Position numbers and translations under genes: made by a program | Notes under the pieces: model-generated | Databases searched by the model: none | The model's input: the letters and a program-made list of their open reading frames with translations, nothing else | Told to the model about the DNA's origin: nothing | NCBI GenBank assembly: GCA_964388485.1 | Contig: CAYMAS010000003.1 | Location: 92,486-156,485, forward strand | Length of the DNA: 64,000 bases | Origin: JBCDKH01 sp964388485 | Lineage (GTDB): Bacteria > Planctomycetota > Phycisphaerae > Tepidisphaerales > Tepidisphaeraceae | Direction: 5' to 3' | Part shown: positions 52,280 through 61,708 of the stretch, piece by piece | How positions within the stretch are numbered: position 1 is the first letter of the stretch | How the letters are laid out: the number at the start of each line of letters is the position of its first letter

Positions 52280-53823
52280 CGACGCTGGATCAGCATCCCG
52301 CCGATCGCGAAGCCAACGACCGCCGCCATCGGCTCCGGAACGACCGTCGCGTACCACGCATCGAGCACGGCGACGTCGGCCGACGTGCCGAAGTTGTTGC
52401 GGAGGATCGTGAAGTCGGCCAGATCCACCACGCCGTTGGCGTCGAAGTCGGCGTCCTGGAAGCGGACGTCGTCGTCCCGGCCGAAGTTGTTGCGAAGGAC
52501 GGTGAAGTCTTCGAGGTCGACGACGAGGTCGTACGTCGCGTCGCCGGCCAGGGTGTCGAAGTCGAGCCGCGTGAGGTTGCCGTCGAAGGTCGTGACGTAC
52601 AGCTCGCCGTCGGCGTCTTCGCCGAAGGAGCTGAGCTGGAACTGCGGGGCACCGCCGGGAAAGACAAGGCCCGTGATGTCTTCGAAGGTGAGGTCGAGGT
52701 CTTCGAGATTGTTGAAGTCGGCGGCGGTATCGAGCGCCTCGGTGCCGGCGAGGTCGAGGGCGAAGACGCGGCCGGAGACGAAGTCGCCGAAGATGTACTG
52801 GCCGAAGAGGTTCGGGCCTAGGTCGTCGCCGCGATAGACGTAGCCGCCGGTGACGCTGCGTCCGAGAATGGGCCGCTCGCCGGTGCCGGGCGTGCCGAGG
52901 TCGGCGGATTCTTCGTTGTGGGCGTAGTCGAAGATCGGGTCGATGTTGCCCGTCGGCTTGGGCCCGCCGACATTGCCGGTGGGCGTGGCGATGTACCCTT
53001 CGCGAAGCCGCCAGCCGAAGTTGTAGCCGAGCTGGCCGTCGGGCATGAGGTTGATTTCTTCGCGTCGATTCTGGCCGACGTCGCCGACATAGAAGTCGCC
53101 CGTGTCGCGGTCGAAGCTGGCGCGGAAGCCGTTGCGAAGGCCGAAGGCGGCGATCGTGTCGTCACGGTTCGGGTCGTTCACGAACGGGTTGTCGCTCGGG
53201 ACGGTGAAGGTGCGATTGAAGTCGGTGCCCCCCACGTCGACGCGGAGCAGGGCACCGAGGCGGTTGCTCGGATCCTGGCCGTTACCGATGCCGAGCGTGT
53301 GCCCCGGCTCGTTGTCATCACCCCCGCCGCCGTCGCCGATGGAGACGTACAGGTTGTCGCCGTCGGTCGGGCTGAAGCCGATCCACCCGCCGTTGTGGTT
53401 GCTCTGCGGCTGGCCGACCTGGAGGACGACCTGGCCGTTGGGATCGGCGACGAGCGGCGTGCCGGACCGCTGGTGCCGGGCGACGACGCTGGTGCCGCTG
53501 GTGTTGGTGTAGTGGACGTAGAACTCGCCGCTGGTGTCGTAGTCGGGCGCGAATGCGAGGCCGAGCAGGCCACGCTCGCTGTTGGTGCTGACGGAGGTTG
53601 AGAGGTCGAGAAACGTGCCGAGCGACTGGCCGGTGTCGGCGTCGACGGTCTTGATGCGTCCGCCTTTTTCCACGACGTAGAGGACCGAGCTGTCCGTCGG
53701 CGTCGACGTGACGAACAGCGGCTGACTGAAGCCTCCGGCAAGGGTCTCGCCGGTTAGTTGGGCCGAGACACCGGCAACGGGCAACACGGCAGCGGCCAGG
53801 GCGAGCGGGGCGAGGTGCTTCAT
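52273..53823 (-). CDS. PQQ-type glucose/sorbosone dehydrogenase-like protein with dockerin-like repeats and PEP-CTERM tail
   Basis: A 516-residue exported protein. The signal peptide is LAPLALAAAVLPVAGVSA. A beta-propeller of the GSDH type spans about 25-405: LYVVEKGGRIKTVD, ERGLLGLAFAPDYDTSGEFY, NHNGGWIGFSPTDGDNLYVS, IGDGGGGDDNEPGH, LRNGFRASFDRDTGDFYVGD, and GGYVYRGDDL. Two dockerin-like Ca2+ repeats follow (VVDLEDFTVLRNNFG and VVDLADFTILRNNFG). The tail VPEPMAAVVGFAIGGMLIQ plus RRR is a PEP-CTERM sorting signal. It probably oxidises sugars or glycans at the surface. ATG 53823 is the start. Confidence 0.93.
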   Translation of the reverse strand: MKHLAPLALAAAVLPVAGVSAQLTGETLAGGFSQPLFVTSTPTDSSVLYVVEKGGRIKTVDADTGQSLGTFLDLSTSVSTNSERGLLGLAFAPDYDTSGEFYVHYTNTSGTSVVARHQRSGTPLVADPNGQVVLQVGQPQSNHNGGWIGFSPTDGDNLYVSIGDGGGGDDNEPGHTLGIGNGQDPSNRLGALLRVDVGGTDFNRTFTVPSDNPFVNDPNRDDTIAAFGLRNGFRASFDRDTGDFYVGDVGQNRREEINLMPDGQLGYNFGWRLREGYIATPTGNVGGPKPTGNIDPIFDYAHNEESADLGTPGTGERPILGRSVTGGYVYRGDDLGPNLFGQYIFGDFVSGRVFALDLAGTEALDTAADFNNLEDLDLTFEDITGLVFPGGAPQFQLSSFGEDADGELYVTTFDGNLTRLDFDTLAGDATYDLVVDLEDFTVLRNNFGRDDDVRFQDADFDANGVVDLADFTILRNNFGTSADVAVLDAWYATVVPEPMAAVVGFAIGGMLIQRRR

Positions 53824-53888
53824 CGCTGCAAGGTACCGCGATCCGGTGCCATCCCGCATCACCCAAACCGGCCAAATCTCACGTCGGC

Positions 53889-56045
53889 TCACACGCCGCC
53901 GGTGACGATCAGCTGCTCGCCGAACTGGTTGCGGAGCAGGGTGAAGTCGGCGAGGTTGACGACGCCGTCGAAGTTGAAGTCGCCATCGGTGGGGCTGTCG
54001 AACATGCTGCCGAAGTTGTTGCGGACGATGGTGAAGTCCGCCAAATCGACTATCCCGTCGCCGTTGGCGTCGGCGGTCAGGCTGACGAAGGAGAAGAACC
54101 CTGACGCGATCCCGTCATGGGCCACGTCGTCGCTGGCGTCGCGGCTGACGGTCACCGACCAGACGCCGTCCGGCAGCACGCCAGCGACACCGCTCATCGG
54201 GTTGACGATGCCGCCCGTGATGGTGACCACGGCCTGACGCGTGGCGGCGTCGTAGCTGACGGTGTAGTCGCCCGGGTTGAGCGTCATCGTGCCGTCGGTC
54301 TTGGCGATGACGAGGTCGCTCGCGTCGAGGGTGGTGACGTCCTCGCTGAACGTGAGAGTAATGGTGTTGGGGCTGGTCTCGTACCCGAAGCTGCCGAGGG
54401 AGAGGACGGCGTCGCTGAAGGTGCCGGTGGCGAGGTTGTAGTAGCTGCCGCTGGGCGTGGTTTCGAGTCGCATGGGCCGGACCATGTAGACGAACTGATC
54501 CCCGCCGGCTGGGTCGGTGAAGCTGGTGCCGGCCACGAGGTCGGTGTTGAGCCGGGCGAAGTCGCCGTCGAGGCTGTTAGCCCGGTAGACGTGGTAGCCG
54601 AGAACGCCGCTTGCAGGCGAGGCGGTCCAGGAGACTTCGACGGCATCCGAATCACGCTGAGCGTCGGCACGGACATTCGAGGCGGGCTCAAAGTAGTGGA
54701 GGCGGAGCGTGGGGTCGCCCAGCAGTGCTGTTTGAGTATCACGGCTATAGCCGCCATTGCCGCTGCCTGTGGATGGGTAGAGGGCAGTAGTACCTTGGTT
54801 CTGCGTCAAGATGGTGCTGTTGCCGAGCGTCCCGCCGAGGCCCATCGGGTGGAAGAACCAGTCCGGACGGCTGCCCCAGGTGACGGCAAGACCAAGTCCA
54901 TCCGGGTCGGCTATGGGTCCCCGCAACACCCACGGCTTGTCCCAGTCGCCCGCGTAGCTGCCGAAGAGCATGTTGAAGACGCCCTGATGCGGCCCGCGGT
55001 CTCCGTAGGCATAGTCCGCTATGTGAATAGTGTCACTAATCGTCGCTCGCGTGCCGATACCGCTGCCGTAGGCAAACAGCCATGTGTCATTGGTCAGACT
55101 CGGGCCTGTGTAGTCGGGCTGAGATCTGGTGTCGAACTCGCCCTCGATGATGTTCTCACGACCTACGAGCGGAGCGAGCCGGAGTGCGTTATTCTCGTCA
55201 GAAGAGGAGCCGAAGTTGTCGTCTACCAACGCCTGCTCCTTGACGCTCCACTGCCCGGATCGGAATTCGTGGTTCTTCGTCAGGTAGCGCTTCAGGAGCG
55301 TCGTCTCCTTGTCGAGGCCGCTCGTGGAGTTGCTGGTGAAGTAAGCGAGGTTGTGCAGGTCGACCCGACCGATAGCGATGTCGACGTCGACGCCATCAGG
55401 CAGTTCGTCCTGATCGAACTTGCCGTCTCCAGGAATGTTGCTGTTCTCGGGATAGTCAAGGTTGATGCGGTCCCGCAGGGTGTCAGTCCAGACAGACTCA
55501 TCATCCATGACACCGTAGTAGATGTCCGCTGGCCAAGCACCACGATGATCTGGTGGAGCGGAGGATGTATGGCCATCGTCAGCATCGTCCCCAGAATATG
55601 GAACAGGAACATGCCCGATCAGCAGCACGCTCTTCAAGGTGTCAGGATCAGCGTCGTAGACGCTCCGGATTACGTTTTTCGTGGAACTGACGGCATTTTT
55701 CCAGTCGTTTAACCTCGAATTGTCTGCTGTACGAGGCACATCAACCCGCGGGACGAGACGTTGTTCGACCATGTAACCATCCGCAATAAGATCCGCCCGC
55801 AGCCTCGCGAGTTCGGGAAGAATTGTGACGGATCGACTGCTGTCGACCTGAGTCTCATCGACCACAAGCAGAATCCGATCTCGCTCCTCGACGGCGGGTA
55901 GGTCGACGCCGACGATCGCATAAGCGTTTGAACTGCCGGAGGAGGTAGAGACACGGTAGTCGGTCTCTATTCCGGTCGTAGCAGAGATGGAGTAGCTGTA
56001 GCTGGGAGGCGGTGGCGAGACGGCAGGTACGGTGGCAACGGGTTG
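53889..56045 (-). pseudogene. C25-like surface protein with Ig/Fn3 and dockerin repeats, lacking a usable start (broken gene)
   Basis: The open frame of 718 codons has no ATG or credible start before its TAG at 56046-56048. Visible regions: VGVDLPAVEERDRILLVVDE, LLIGHVPVPYSGDDADDG, DVDIAIGRVDL and VFNMLFGSYAGDW, which resemble a C25/gingipain-like domain. An Fn3-like ASGVLGYHVYRANSLDG, an Ig-like TITLTFSEDVTTLDASDL and two dockerin-like repeats (DLADFTIVRNNFG, NLADFTLLRNQFG) follow. The same frame upstream, past two TAGs, carries the LEPR-XLL motif at the end of the PEP-CTERM gene, so this is probably the rest of that protein. GTG 55865 could restart translation but gives no signal peptide. 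Confidence 0.72.
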
Positions 56046-56120
56046 CTAAAGGTCCGACCCCGCGCCGTCAACTGGTTTCGACCAGACGTGGTATGCCGAA
56101 GGCTGAGACGGGAGCGGAGC

Positions 56121-56993
56121 CTAATCGAGGAACGCGCTAGTCGCATCTAACGAGATATCGAGCCGAATGGCCGCATTTGTCGAGACAACATCGCCACCTG
56201 ACAGCAGACGACGTCCTTCGAGCCTTTCGATGTGAGTTGAGGAACCTATTTTTCGTCGCCGACGACATGCCAACAGGGCAGAAGCCGTGGCTACAAACCC
56301 GGCCGTCGAGGGCTCTGGTACGATCGCCGCAGCGTCAACTCCAACAAGAACCCCTTCACGAGACGCCGTCTCCACACCGCCGCTGGCTAGAACGACCGAA
56401 TTGGTGACGATGTACGCCAGATCGATCTGTGTGATGTTCGCCGAGGCCGGCAGGTGAAGCACCACCTGCATGCTGTGGGCCACATCGAACTCTATTGGCA
56501 CGAACGTGTCGACCGGGTCGGCATAGCCCACGCTCGGCGTGCTAGCCACCGGGCTGAACGGCACGCGGCTCTGGAAACCGCCGAACTGCTCGGAAAACGT
56601 CTCGAGCAACAACTGCACGTCCGCCTCCGGCGGCAGGGGCAGGAAGTGGCTGTCGAAGTTCAGGTCCGTCAGCGTCAAGTTGTCCGCCGCCAGCGGGCCG
56701 GGGCTCGGCTGCGTGTAGTTGCCGCTGGCCGTCGGATCCGTCCAACGCTGGTGGATGTCCCCGAAGATCCGCGTCTGACCGGGGAAGATGCCCTGATCTT
56801 CGAACTCGACGGTCGTGATCGGGTCGTCCGGGCTCGTGATGCGCAGGATGAACCCGCGGAACCCGTCCATCCGCGTCGTGCCGTCCGTCGGCACGCCGAC
56901 GTCGATGAACTCCGCCATCGGCACAGCATGAGCCGAGCCCACTAGGGCGAGTGAGGCGAAGAACCCGACTACCGCGTGTCTGATGTTGGTCAT
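56121..56993 (-). CDS. PEP-CTERM protein fused in frame to a LEPR-XLL motif
   Basis: A 290-residue product. The signal peptide is VVGFFASLALVGSAHAVP. The body (DPITTVEFEDQGIFPGQTRI, then VEFDVAHSMQVVLHLPASAN in outline) is beta-rich. At about residue 230 comes VPEPSTAGFVATASALLA plus CRRRRK, a normal PEP-CTERM end. The frame does not stop there: IGSSTHIERLEGRRLLSGGD follows, a LEPR-XLL motif that normally opens large planctomycete surface proteins, before TAG at 56121. In the A5 tract after RRR, one A fewer would give a TAG right after RRRRK, which is where PEP-CTERM genes usually end. Confidence 0.8.
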   Translation of the reverse strand: MTNIRHAVVGFFASLALVGSAHAVPMAEFIDVGVPTDGTTRMDGFRGFILRITSPDDPITTVEFEDQGIFPGQTRIFGDIHQRWTDPTASGNYTQPSPGPLAADNLTLTDLNFDSHFLPLPPEADVQLLLETFSEQFGGFQSRVPFSPVASTPSVGYADPVDTFVPIEFDVAHSMQVVLHLPASANITQIDLAYIVTNSVVLASGGVETASREGVLVGVDAAAIVPEPSTAGFVATASALLACRRRRKIGSSTHIERLEGRRLLSGGDVVSTNAAIRLDISLDATSAFLD

Positions 56994-57070
56994 GAGTCTT
57001 CCACTGAGGAACACTCACCAGACTACCCGATTTCTCACCTTCTACAATCACCCTCCCCTACCTTCTGCCC

Positions 57071-57976
57071 GTGCTCCACCGCGACAAACCCGCGACCTCG
57101 CCCGCGGCGGGCGTGGCGATGGGGATGGGGGCGCACCTCGTCTGGGGCCTCTTCCCGCTCTACTTTCTGCTCGTCGAGCACGTCGCGCCGACGTCGATCC
57201 TCGCGTGGCGGGTCCTGCACGCAGCGATCGCGATGGCGGTGATGGCGAGCGTCGTCGGCCTCTGGCCGAAGATCGCCGCAGCCGTTCGCGACCGGCGGAC
57301 GCTCGTGACGCTGCTCGGCTCGGCGGCGCTGGTGGGCCTCAACTGGCTCATCTTCATCTACGCGGTGCTCAACGGCAGAGCCCTTGAAGCCGCGTTGGGC
57401 TACTTCATCACGCCGCTCTTCATCGTCTTTCTGGGCATTGTGTTCCTCGGCGAGCGGCCGCGGCCGGTGCAGCTGATCTGCATCGGGCTCGCCGTCGTCG
57501 GCGTCGTGATCAAGACGTGGCTTACCGGCACGCTGCCTTGGGTCGCCCTCGCCTTGCCGCTGACCTTCGGCTTCTACTCGCTGTTGCGGAAGGTCACGAC
57601 GGCCCCGTCGCAAGTGGCGATGACGGTCGAGACGTTCGTGCTCATGCCGCTCGGGACCATCTATCTGATGATCGGCCTGTCGCTGGGCCGCGAGCCGACC
57701 GACGTGCCGACGCTCGGCTGGCTCGCGCTCAGCGGACTGCTGACGGTCACGCCGCTCCTGCTCTTCGGCGGAGCGGCGACGCGGCTGACGATGACGACGC
57801 TGGGCTTCATCCAGTACCTGGGCCCGACGTGCCAGATGATCCTCGCCGCCACCGTCCTGGGCGAGACGATCGAGCCCGGCGACTGGTGGGCGTTCGGCTT
57901 GATTTGGTCGGCACTGCTGCTCTTCAGCCTCGACGCCGCTCGTCGGCACCGCTCAGCTCGCGTCGCGCAGCCGTGA
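57071..57976 (+). CDS. rarD: EamA-family transporter, RarD-like
   Basis: A 301-residue, ten-helix drug/metabolite transporter. RarD features are GMGAHLVWGLFPLYFLLVE, AWRVLHAAIAM, GLNWLIFIYAVLNGRALEAA, GYFITPLFIVFLGIVFLGER, FGFYSLLRKV, and IQYLGPTCQMILA. The start is GTG 57071. RarD proteins export or transport small solutes; the substrate is unknown. Its 3' end overlaps the convergent glycosyltransferase by about 24 bases. Confidence 0.94.
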   Translation: MLHRDKPATSPAAGVAMGMGAHLVWGLFPLYFLLVEHVAPTSILAWRVLHAAIAMAVMASVVGLWPKIAAAVRDRRTLVTLLGSAALVGLNWLIFIYAVLNGRALEAALGYFITPLFIVFLGIVFLGERPRPVQLICIGLAVVGVVIKTWLTGTLPWVALALPLTFGFYSLLRKVTTAPSQVAMTVETFVLMPLGTIYLMIGLSLGREPTDVPTLGWLALSGLLTVTPLLLFGGAATRLTMTTLGFIQYLGPTCQMILAATVLGETIEPGDWWAFGLIWSALLLFSLDAARRHRSARVAQP

Positions 57977-58996
57977 CGGTCGTAGGACGTTCGGTCGGTG
58001 CATTGGAAGCGACTCGGTCGGCGTCGGCGGCGATGCCATGAACGTCTTGCTCCAGCGGAACTCGAAGTCGCTCAACCAATGGCCGCGAATGCGTTTTTCC
58101 AGCGGGCTTTGCAGGTGGTTCTCGGTCTGCCGCATCCATAGCAACGCGAGGCCGGCGGCGTATTGGGCGGGGGTGACGACGCGACTCTTCCTCGCCGCGT
58201 GCCAGAGTTGGGCGGCGCGGCAGCGTTTGCCGTGGTCGACGAGCGACTCGGCGAGGTTCAGGTGCAAGCCCGCCAGTCGGTTCCACGCGGACGTGCCGAC
58301 GTGGCCGTGCTGCCGCATCAACGTCGCCCATCGCCGCAGCACCGGCCGCCGCCGCAGAATGTGGCCCACCGATGTCGCCTGGCAGCCGAAGCGCGGATGC
58401 TCGCCCGCCGGCAACGCCTCGGCGTGGCGGTAGTGGTAGTCGGGGTGCAGGTTGACGAGGTACGGCACGCGTGCGGCCAAGGCGCGGACGTGCAGATCGA
58501 CATCCTGCCAACTCGGCAATGTCTCGTCCCAGCCGCCGAGTTGTCGGACCACCTCGCTTCGCCACAACGGGCCGCTGGTCTGCCACGGGTAGTCGAGAGT
58601 CAGGAACCGGTCCAGGTCCGGCTCCGGGTAGGCCCAGTTGAAGCGTCGATCCGAGTCGAACGGCCGCTTCGTGAAGAGACGTGCACCCGAGACGACGAAG
58701 CCGAGCTGTGGGTCGGCTTCGAGGCGATCGAGCCGGCCGATCAGACAGCCGGGGTCGAGCAGGTCGTCGCTGTCGAGAAACAGGGCGTAGTCGCCGCGGG
58801 CGGCTTCGAGGCCGACGTTTCTCGCCGCCGCGGCACCGCGTCGATCAGCGGGTGACGGGATCAGGCGGATTCGCTCATCGGTCGCACACGCCTGGGCCTG
58901 CTGAGTCCGGTGCGGGTCCTGCGAATGGTCGTCGACGACAACGGCTTCCCAATGCCGATGCGACTGCGACACCAGCGACGCCAGCGTCTGCCGCAA
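57953..58996 (-). CDS. Glycosyltransferase family 2 protein with an unclear 5' end
   Basis: A 347-residue open frame counted from TTG 58996. GT-A features are VVVDDHSQDP, GAAAARNVGLEAARGDYALF, LDSDDLLDPGCL (the DxD motif), WQTSGPLWRSEVV and WQDVDLHVRAL. The same frame continues upstream as SIGSLVSIILPVHNRPRLLR, the first beta-strand that every GT2 has, then to TGA at 59135-59137 without any ATG, GTG or TTG. Either a rare start codon is used or the 5' end carries a frameshift, for example from the ATG of the adjacent frame near 59132. It transfers a sugar onto an unknown acceptor. Confidence 0.85.
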   Translation of the reverse strand: MRQTLASLVSQSHRHWEAVVVDDHSQDPHRTQQAQACATDERIRLIPSPADRRGAAAARNVGLEAARGDYALFLDSDDLLDPGCLIGRLDRLEADPQLGFVVSGARLFTKRPFDSDRRFNWAYPEPDLDRFLTLDYPWQTSGPLWRSEVVRQLGGWDETLPSWQDVDLHVRALAARVPYLVNLHPDYHYRHAEALPAGEHPRFGCQATSVGHILRRRPVLRRWATLMRQHGHVGTSAWNRLAGLHLNLAESLVDHGKRCRAAQLWHAARKSRVVTPAQYAAGLALLWMRQTENHLQSPLEKRIRGHWLSDFEFRWSKTFMASPPTPTESLPMHRPNVLRPSRLRDAS

Positions 58997-59188
58997 CAGC
59001 CGCGGACGGTTGTGAACCGGAAGGATGATCGAGACGAGCGAACCGATGCTTCTTGTGTCGGCACTTGAGCGTTGCCGCTGGACCGGAATTCGTCTGCACC
59101 GGCTGGAGCGACTTGCGCAGAGAGCCCGCCTCCGTCATCGCTCGCCTCTCGTGCAGCACGAAGCGGCGGCTGGTAGGGTCCTGTGGCC

Positions 59189-60928
59189 ATGGAGGTCATC
59201 GACTACGTCGTCGTCGGCACGTATCTGCTGTCACTCATCGTCATTGGTGCCGTGCTGACGCGGCGGGCGGGGCGGAGCGGCGACGAGTACTTCCTCGCCG
59301 GTCGCAAAACGCCCTGGTGGGCGTTGGGTGCCAGCGGCATGAGCAGCAACCTCGACGTCGCCGGCACCGTGGCGATCATCGCGCTCGTCTACCAGTTCGG
59401 GATCCAGGGCTTCTTCATCGAGATGCGGGGCGGCGTCGTGTTGCCGATCGCGGTGTGGCTCGCGTTCATGGGCAAATGGCACCGCCGCAGCCAGGTGACG
59501 ACGACCGCCCAGTGGATGCAGCTTCGCTTCGGCGACGGCCTGGCGGGGCGACTGGCGCGATACACGGCGGCGTTGACGTACCTCGTCATCACGGTGCTGA
59601 TGGTGACGTTCTTCCTCACCGGTGCCGCCGAGTTCGTCGCCGCATTCGTGGAGGATGTTTCGCCGACGACGGCGGCGGTGGTGTTGGCGGTAATTGCGTT
59701 GACGTACACGCTGGCGAGCGGGTTGTACGGAGTGATCTGGACGGACGTCTTCCAGGCGGGGCTCATCGGCGGGTTTGCGATTTACGTGGCGGTGCGGGCG
59801 TTCGGCGTGGTGCCGGAGATCACGCCCGAGCAGTGGCCCGGCATGGCGAGCAACAGCGCGTGGCCGCAGATGACGCTCGACGGCAGCGACTACGGCAACC
59901 TGTTCTGGCTCGCGTTGCTCTTCTTCGCCGCCAAGGGCATCCTCGAAGGCCTTGGCGGCTCCGGCGGCAGCGCGTACATGGCCCAGCGCTACTACGCCGC
60001 CGCGAGCGATGAGGACACCGTCAAGCTCTCGATGCTCTGGGCGGTCCTCTTTACCTTCCGCTGGCCGATGGTCGTCGGCTTCGCGATTCTCGCCATCCAC
60101 AGCGGCATCGGCGAGGAGGATCCCGAAGCGATCCTGAGCGGCCTGCTGCTGAGCGACCTCTTCCCGGCCGGCATCCGCGGGCTGGCCGTCGCGGCGTTGT
60201 TGGCGGCGAGCATGAGCACGTTCGACTCCACCATCAACGCCGGGGCCAGCTACGTCGTCAAGGACCTGTGGAATCCGTTGACGGGTCGCGTCGGACCCAA
60301 GACGGAGGTCCGCGTCGGCTACGCCGCCAGCGCTTTGATCGTGGCGGTCGGTCTCGTCATCACGCTCTCGATGCTCGCCATCGGCGCGGGCGTGTTGGAC
60401 ATCTGGATCGGGATCGTGGTGGCGTTTTTCCCGGGTTTTCTGGTGCCGTTCGCGTTGCGTTGGTTCTGGAGTCGGTTCAACGGCTACGGCTTTGCGGCGG
60501 GCGTGTTGGCGGGCTTTGCGACGAGTCTTCTGGTCTGGATCAATGGCCAGTTCGGCTGGGTGATGCTCGGCGGTGTGCAGGAGCCGGTGCAGATCGCGTT
60601 GCTGCTTCTGGTGAGCGGCGTCGTGTCTGTTGCGGTGACGCTGTCGACGACGCAGACGGACGCGACGACGCTGCGTCGGTTCTTCGACCAGATTCGCCCG
60701 TGGGGCTTGTGGCCTCGCGGCTGGAAGACCGCCACCAGCCGCCGCGAAGCCACCGCCGACCAGTTCCGCCTGGCGGTGGCGCTCGTGTGGCAGGTGACGA
60801 TGTTTTTGGTGCCGATGCTGCTGGTGCTCCGGGAGTGGACGCAGATGGCAGGCGCGGGCACGGTGTGGCTGATCGCGTCGCTCTACCTCTGGCTCGACCT
60901 GCGTCGAACCTCAACGTTGAAGAGTTGA
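59189..60928 (+). CDS. Sodium:solute symporter family protein
   Basis: A 579-residue SSS-family transporter with about 13 to 14 hydrophobic segments. Visible are VVVGTYLLSLIVIGAVLTRR, then DEYFLAGRKTPWWALGASGM, SNLDVAGTVAIIALVYQFGI and LASGLYGVIWTDVFQAGLI. ALLAASMSTFDSTINAGASY is the conserved S-T-x-D sodium-site region. It probably imports a sugar or organic acid with Na+. ATG 59189 was chosen; GTG 59183 is possible. A REP-like repeat and the RAYT gene follow. Confidence 0.94.
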   Translation: MEVIDYVVVGTYLLSLIVIGAVLTRRAGRSGDEYFLAGRKTPWWALGASGMSSNLDVAGTVAIIALVYQFGIQGFFIEMRGGVVLPIAVWLAFMGKWHRRSQVTTTAQWMQLRFGDGLAGRLARYTAALTYLVITVLMVTFFLTGAAEFVAAFVEDVSPTTAAVVLAVIALTYTLASGLYGVIWTDVFQAGLIGGFAIYVAVRAFGVVPEITPEQWPGMASNSAWPQMTLDGSDYGNLFWLALLFFAAKGILEGLGGSGGSAYMAQRYYAAASDEDTVKLSMLWAVLFTFRWPMVVGFAILAIHSGIGEEDPEAILSGLLLSDLFPAGIRGLAVAALLAASMSTFDSTINAGASYVVKDLWNPLTGRVGPKTEVRVGYAASALIVAVGLVITLSMLAIGAGVLDIWIGIVVAFFPGFLVPFALRWFWSRFNGYGFAAGVLAGFATSLLVWINGQFGWVMLGGVQEPVQIALLLLVSGVVSVAVTLSTTQTDATTLRRFFDQIRPWGLWPRGWKTATSRREATADQFRLAVALVWQVTMFLVPMLLVLREWTQMAGAGTVWLIASLYLWLDLRRTSTLKS

Positions 60929-60929
60929 C

Positions 60930-60954
60930 CGGAGCGGCGTCGCTTGCGACGCGG
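60930..60954 (+). repeat. REP-like palindrome upstream of the RAYT gene
   Basis: CCGGAGCGGC followed by the palindrome GCGTCGC-TT-GCGACGC (60937-60952). The full 25 bp recurs exactly, inverted, at 61591-61615 after the transposase gene. Confidence 0.85.
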
Positions 60955-60966
60955 TACCGTGCTCCC

Positions 60967-61584
60967 ATGCCACGCCAGACCCTCGCTTGGCACTTCATCT
61001 TCGGCTTTTACGGGTTCTGGCTCCCGAATGATCCTCGTGGCAGCGGTTCGAGCTTCGTCCGAAATCGTCAACTCTTGCGTGCGGGCGGCGGCGGCACCAA
61101 GCATCTCGCGGATGGAGAACGCTCCGTCGCCCACCGAACCGTCAGTCGAGCCTGGCGACAGAACACGCAGGCGGTGCTGAAGGAGAAGCCGGTGGTGCTC
61201 GATGGTGCTCAGGCTCGTGCGGTCGCTCGCGGTCTGGATGCTGCAAAACGCGAGGGCAACTACCGAGTTTGGCGTTGTGCTGTCCTGCCGACGCACGTCC
61301 ATCTGCTCATGGCACCTGCCGACGATCGTTCCTGTGGCAAGGCGGCGGGGCATCTCAAGGCTCGCGTCACGCAGACGATGCGGTCGGAGAGATTGCATCC
61401 GTTTCTTGATGCGGAATGCGACATCACGAACCCGCTGTGGGCAAGGCGGTTTCGGTGTCGTTGGGTGACAGAGCGGCACTGGCTCGCCGGGGCGTTGCGG
61501 TATGTCGGGAACAACCCGGTGAAAGCGGGGCTTCCGCGGCAGCGCTGGTGGTTCGAAGAGAGGTGTGTGCTTTTGGAGGGTTGA
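60967..61584 (+). CDS. REP-associated tyrosine transposase (RAYT, Y1/HUH family)
   Basis: A 205-residue single-strand transposase-like protein. The family start is WHFIFGFYGFWLPNDPRGSG. The HUH motif is VLPTHVHLLMAP. The catalytic region near the C-terminus is ALRYVGNNPVKAGLPRQRWW, with Tyr in LRYV. ATG 60967 lies just inside the upstream REP. RAYTs act in trans on REP/REPIN sequences, and here matching palindromes are found on both sides and at 49360-49429. It is intact with no frameshift. Confidence 0.93.
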   Translation: MPRQTLAWHFIFGFYGFWLPNDPRGSGSSFVRNRQLLRAGGGGTKHLADGERSVAHRTVSRAWRQNTQAVLKEKPVVLDGAQARAVARGLDAAKREGNYRVWRCAVLPTHVHLLMAPADDRSCGKAAGHLKARVTQTMRSERLHPFLDAECDITNPLWARRFRCRWVTERHWLAGALRYVGNNPVKAGLPRQRWWFEERCVLLEG

Positions 61585-61590
61585 CGGAAG

Positions 61591-61650
61591 CGCGTCGCAA
61601 GCGACGCCGCTCCGGAGGCATCAGCATGGAGCGGCATCGCTTGCGATGCG
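61591..61650. repeat. Two REP-like palindromes downstream of the RAYT gene
   Basis: The first (61591-61615) is an inverted exact copy of the upstream REP. The second, near 61628-61650, reads GGAGCGGC-ATCGCTTGCGATGC in direct orientation. Both arms have changed together (G-C to A-T), so the hairpin is preserved by compensating substitutions. Confidence 0.82.
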
Positions 61651-61708
61651 ATGCGATGAGAAGCGTCCTCCAATGAAAAGAAGCCACTCCAGGTCGGAGC
61701 GGCTTCAG

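Noticed and set aside
50913..56123. Recoding of TAG as a sense codon, suggested by the three in-frame TAGs
   Set aside because: TAG ends several clearly complete genes here (pheA, nrdR, asnB, the beta-propeller gene), so it is an ordinary stop; the in-frame cases are better explained by mutation.
60268..60966. Extended N-terminus of the RAYT frame inside the sodium symporter gene
   Set aside because: The symporter is the real gene there; the RAYT family start (MPRQTLAWHFIF) coincides with ATG 60967.
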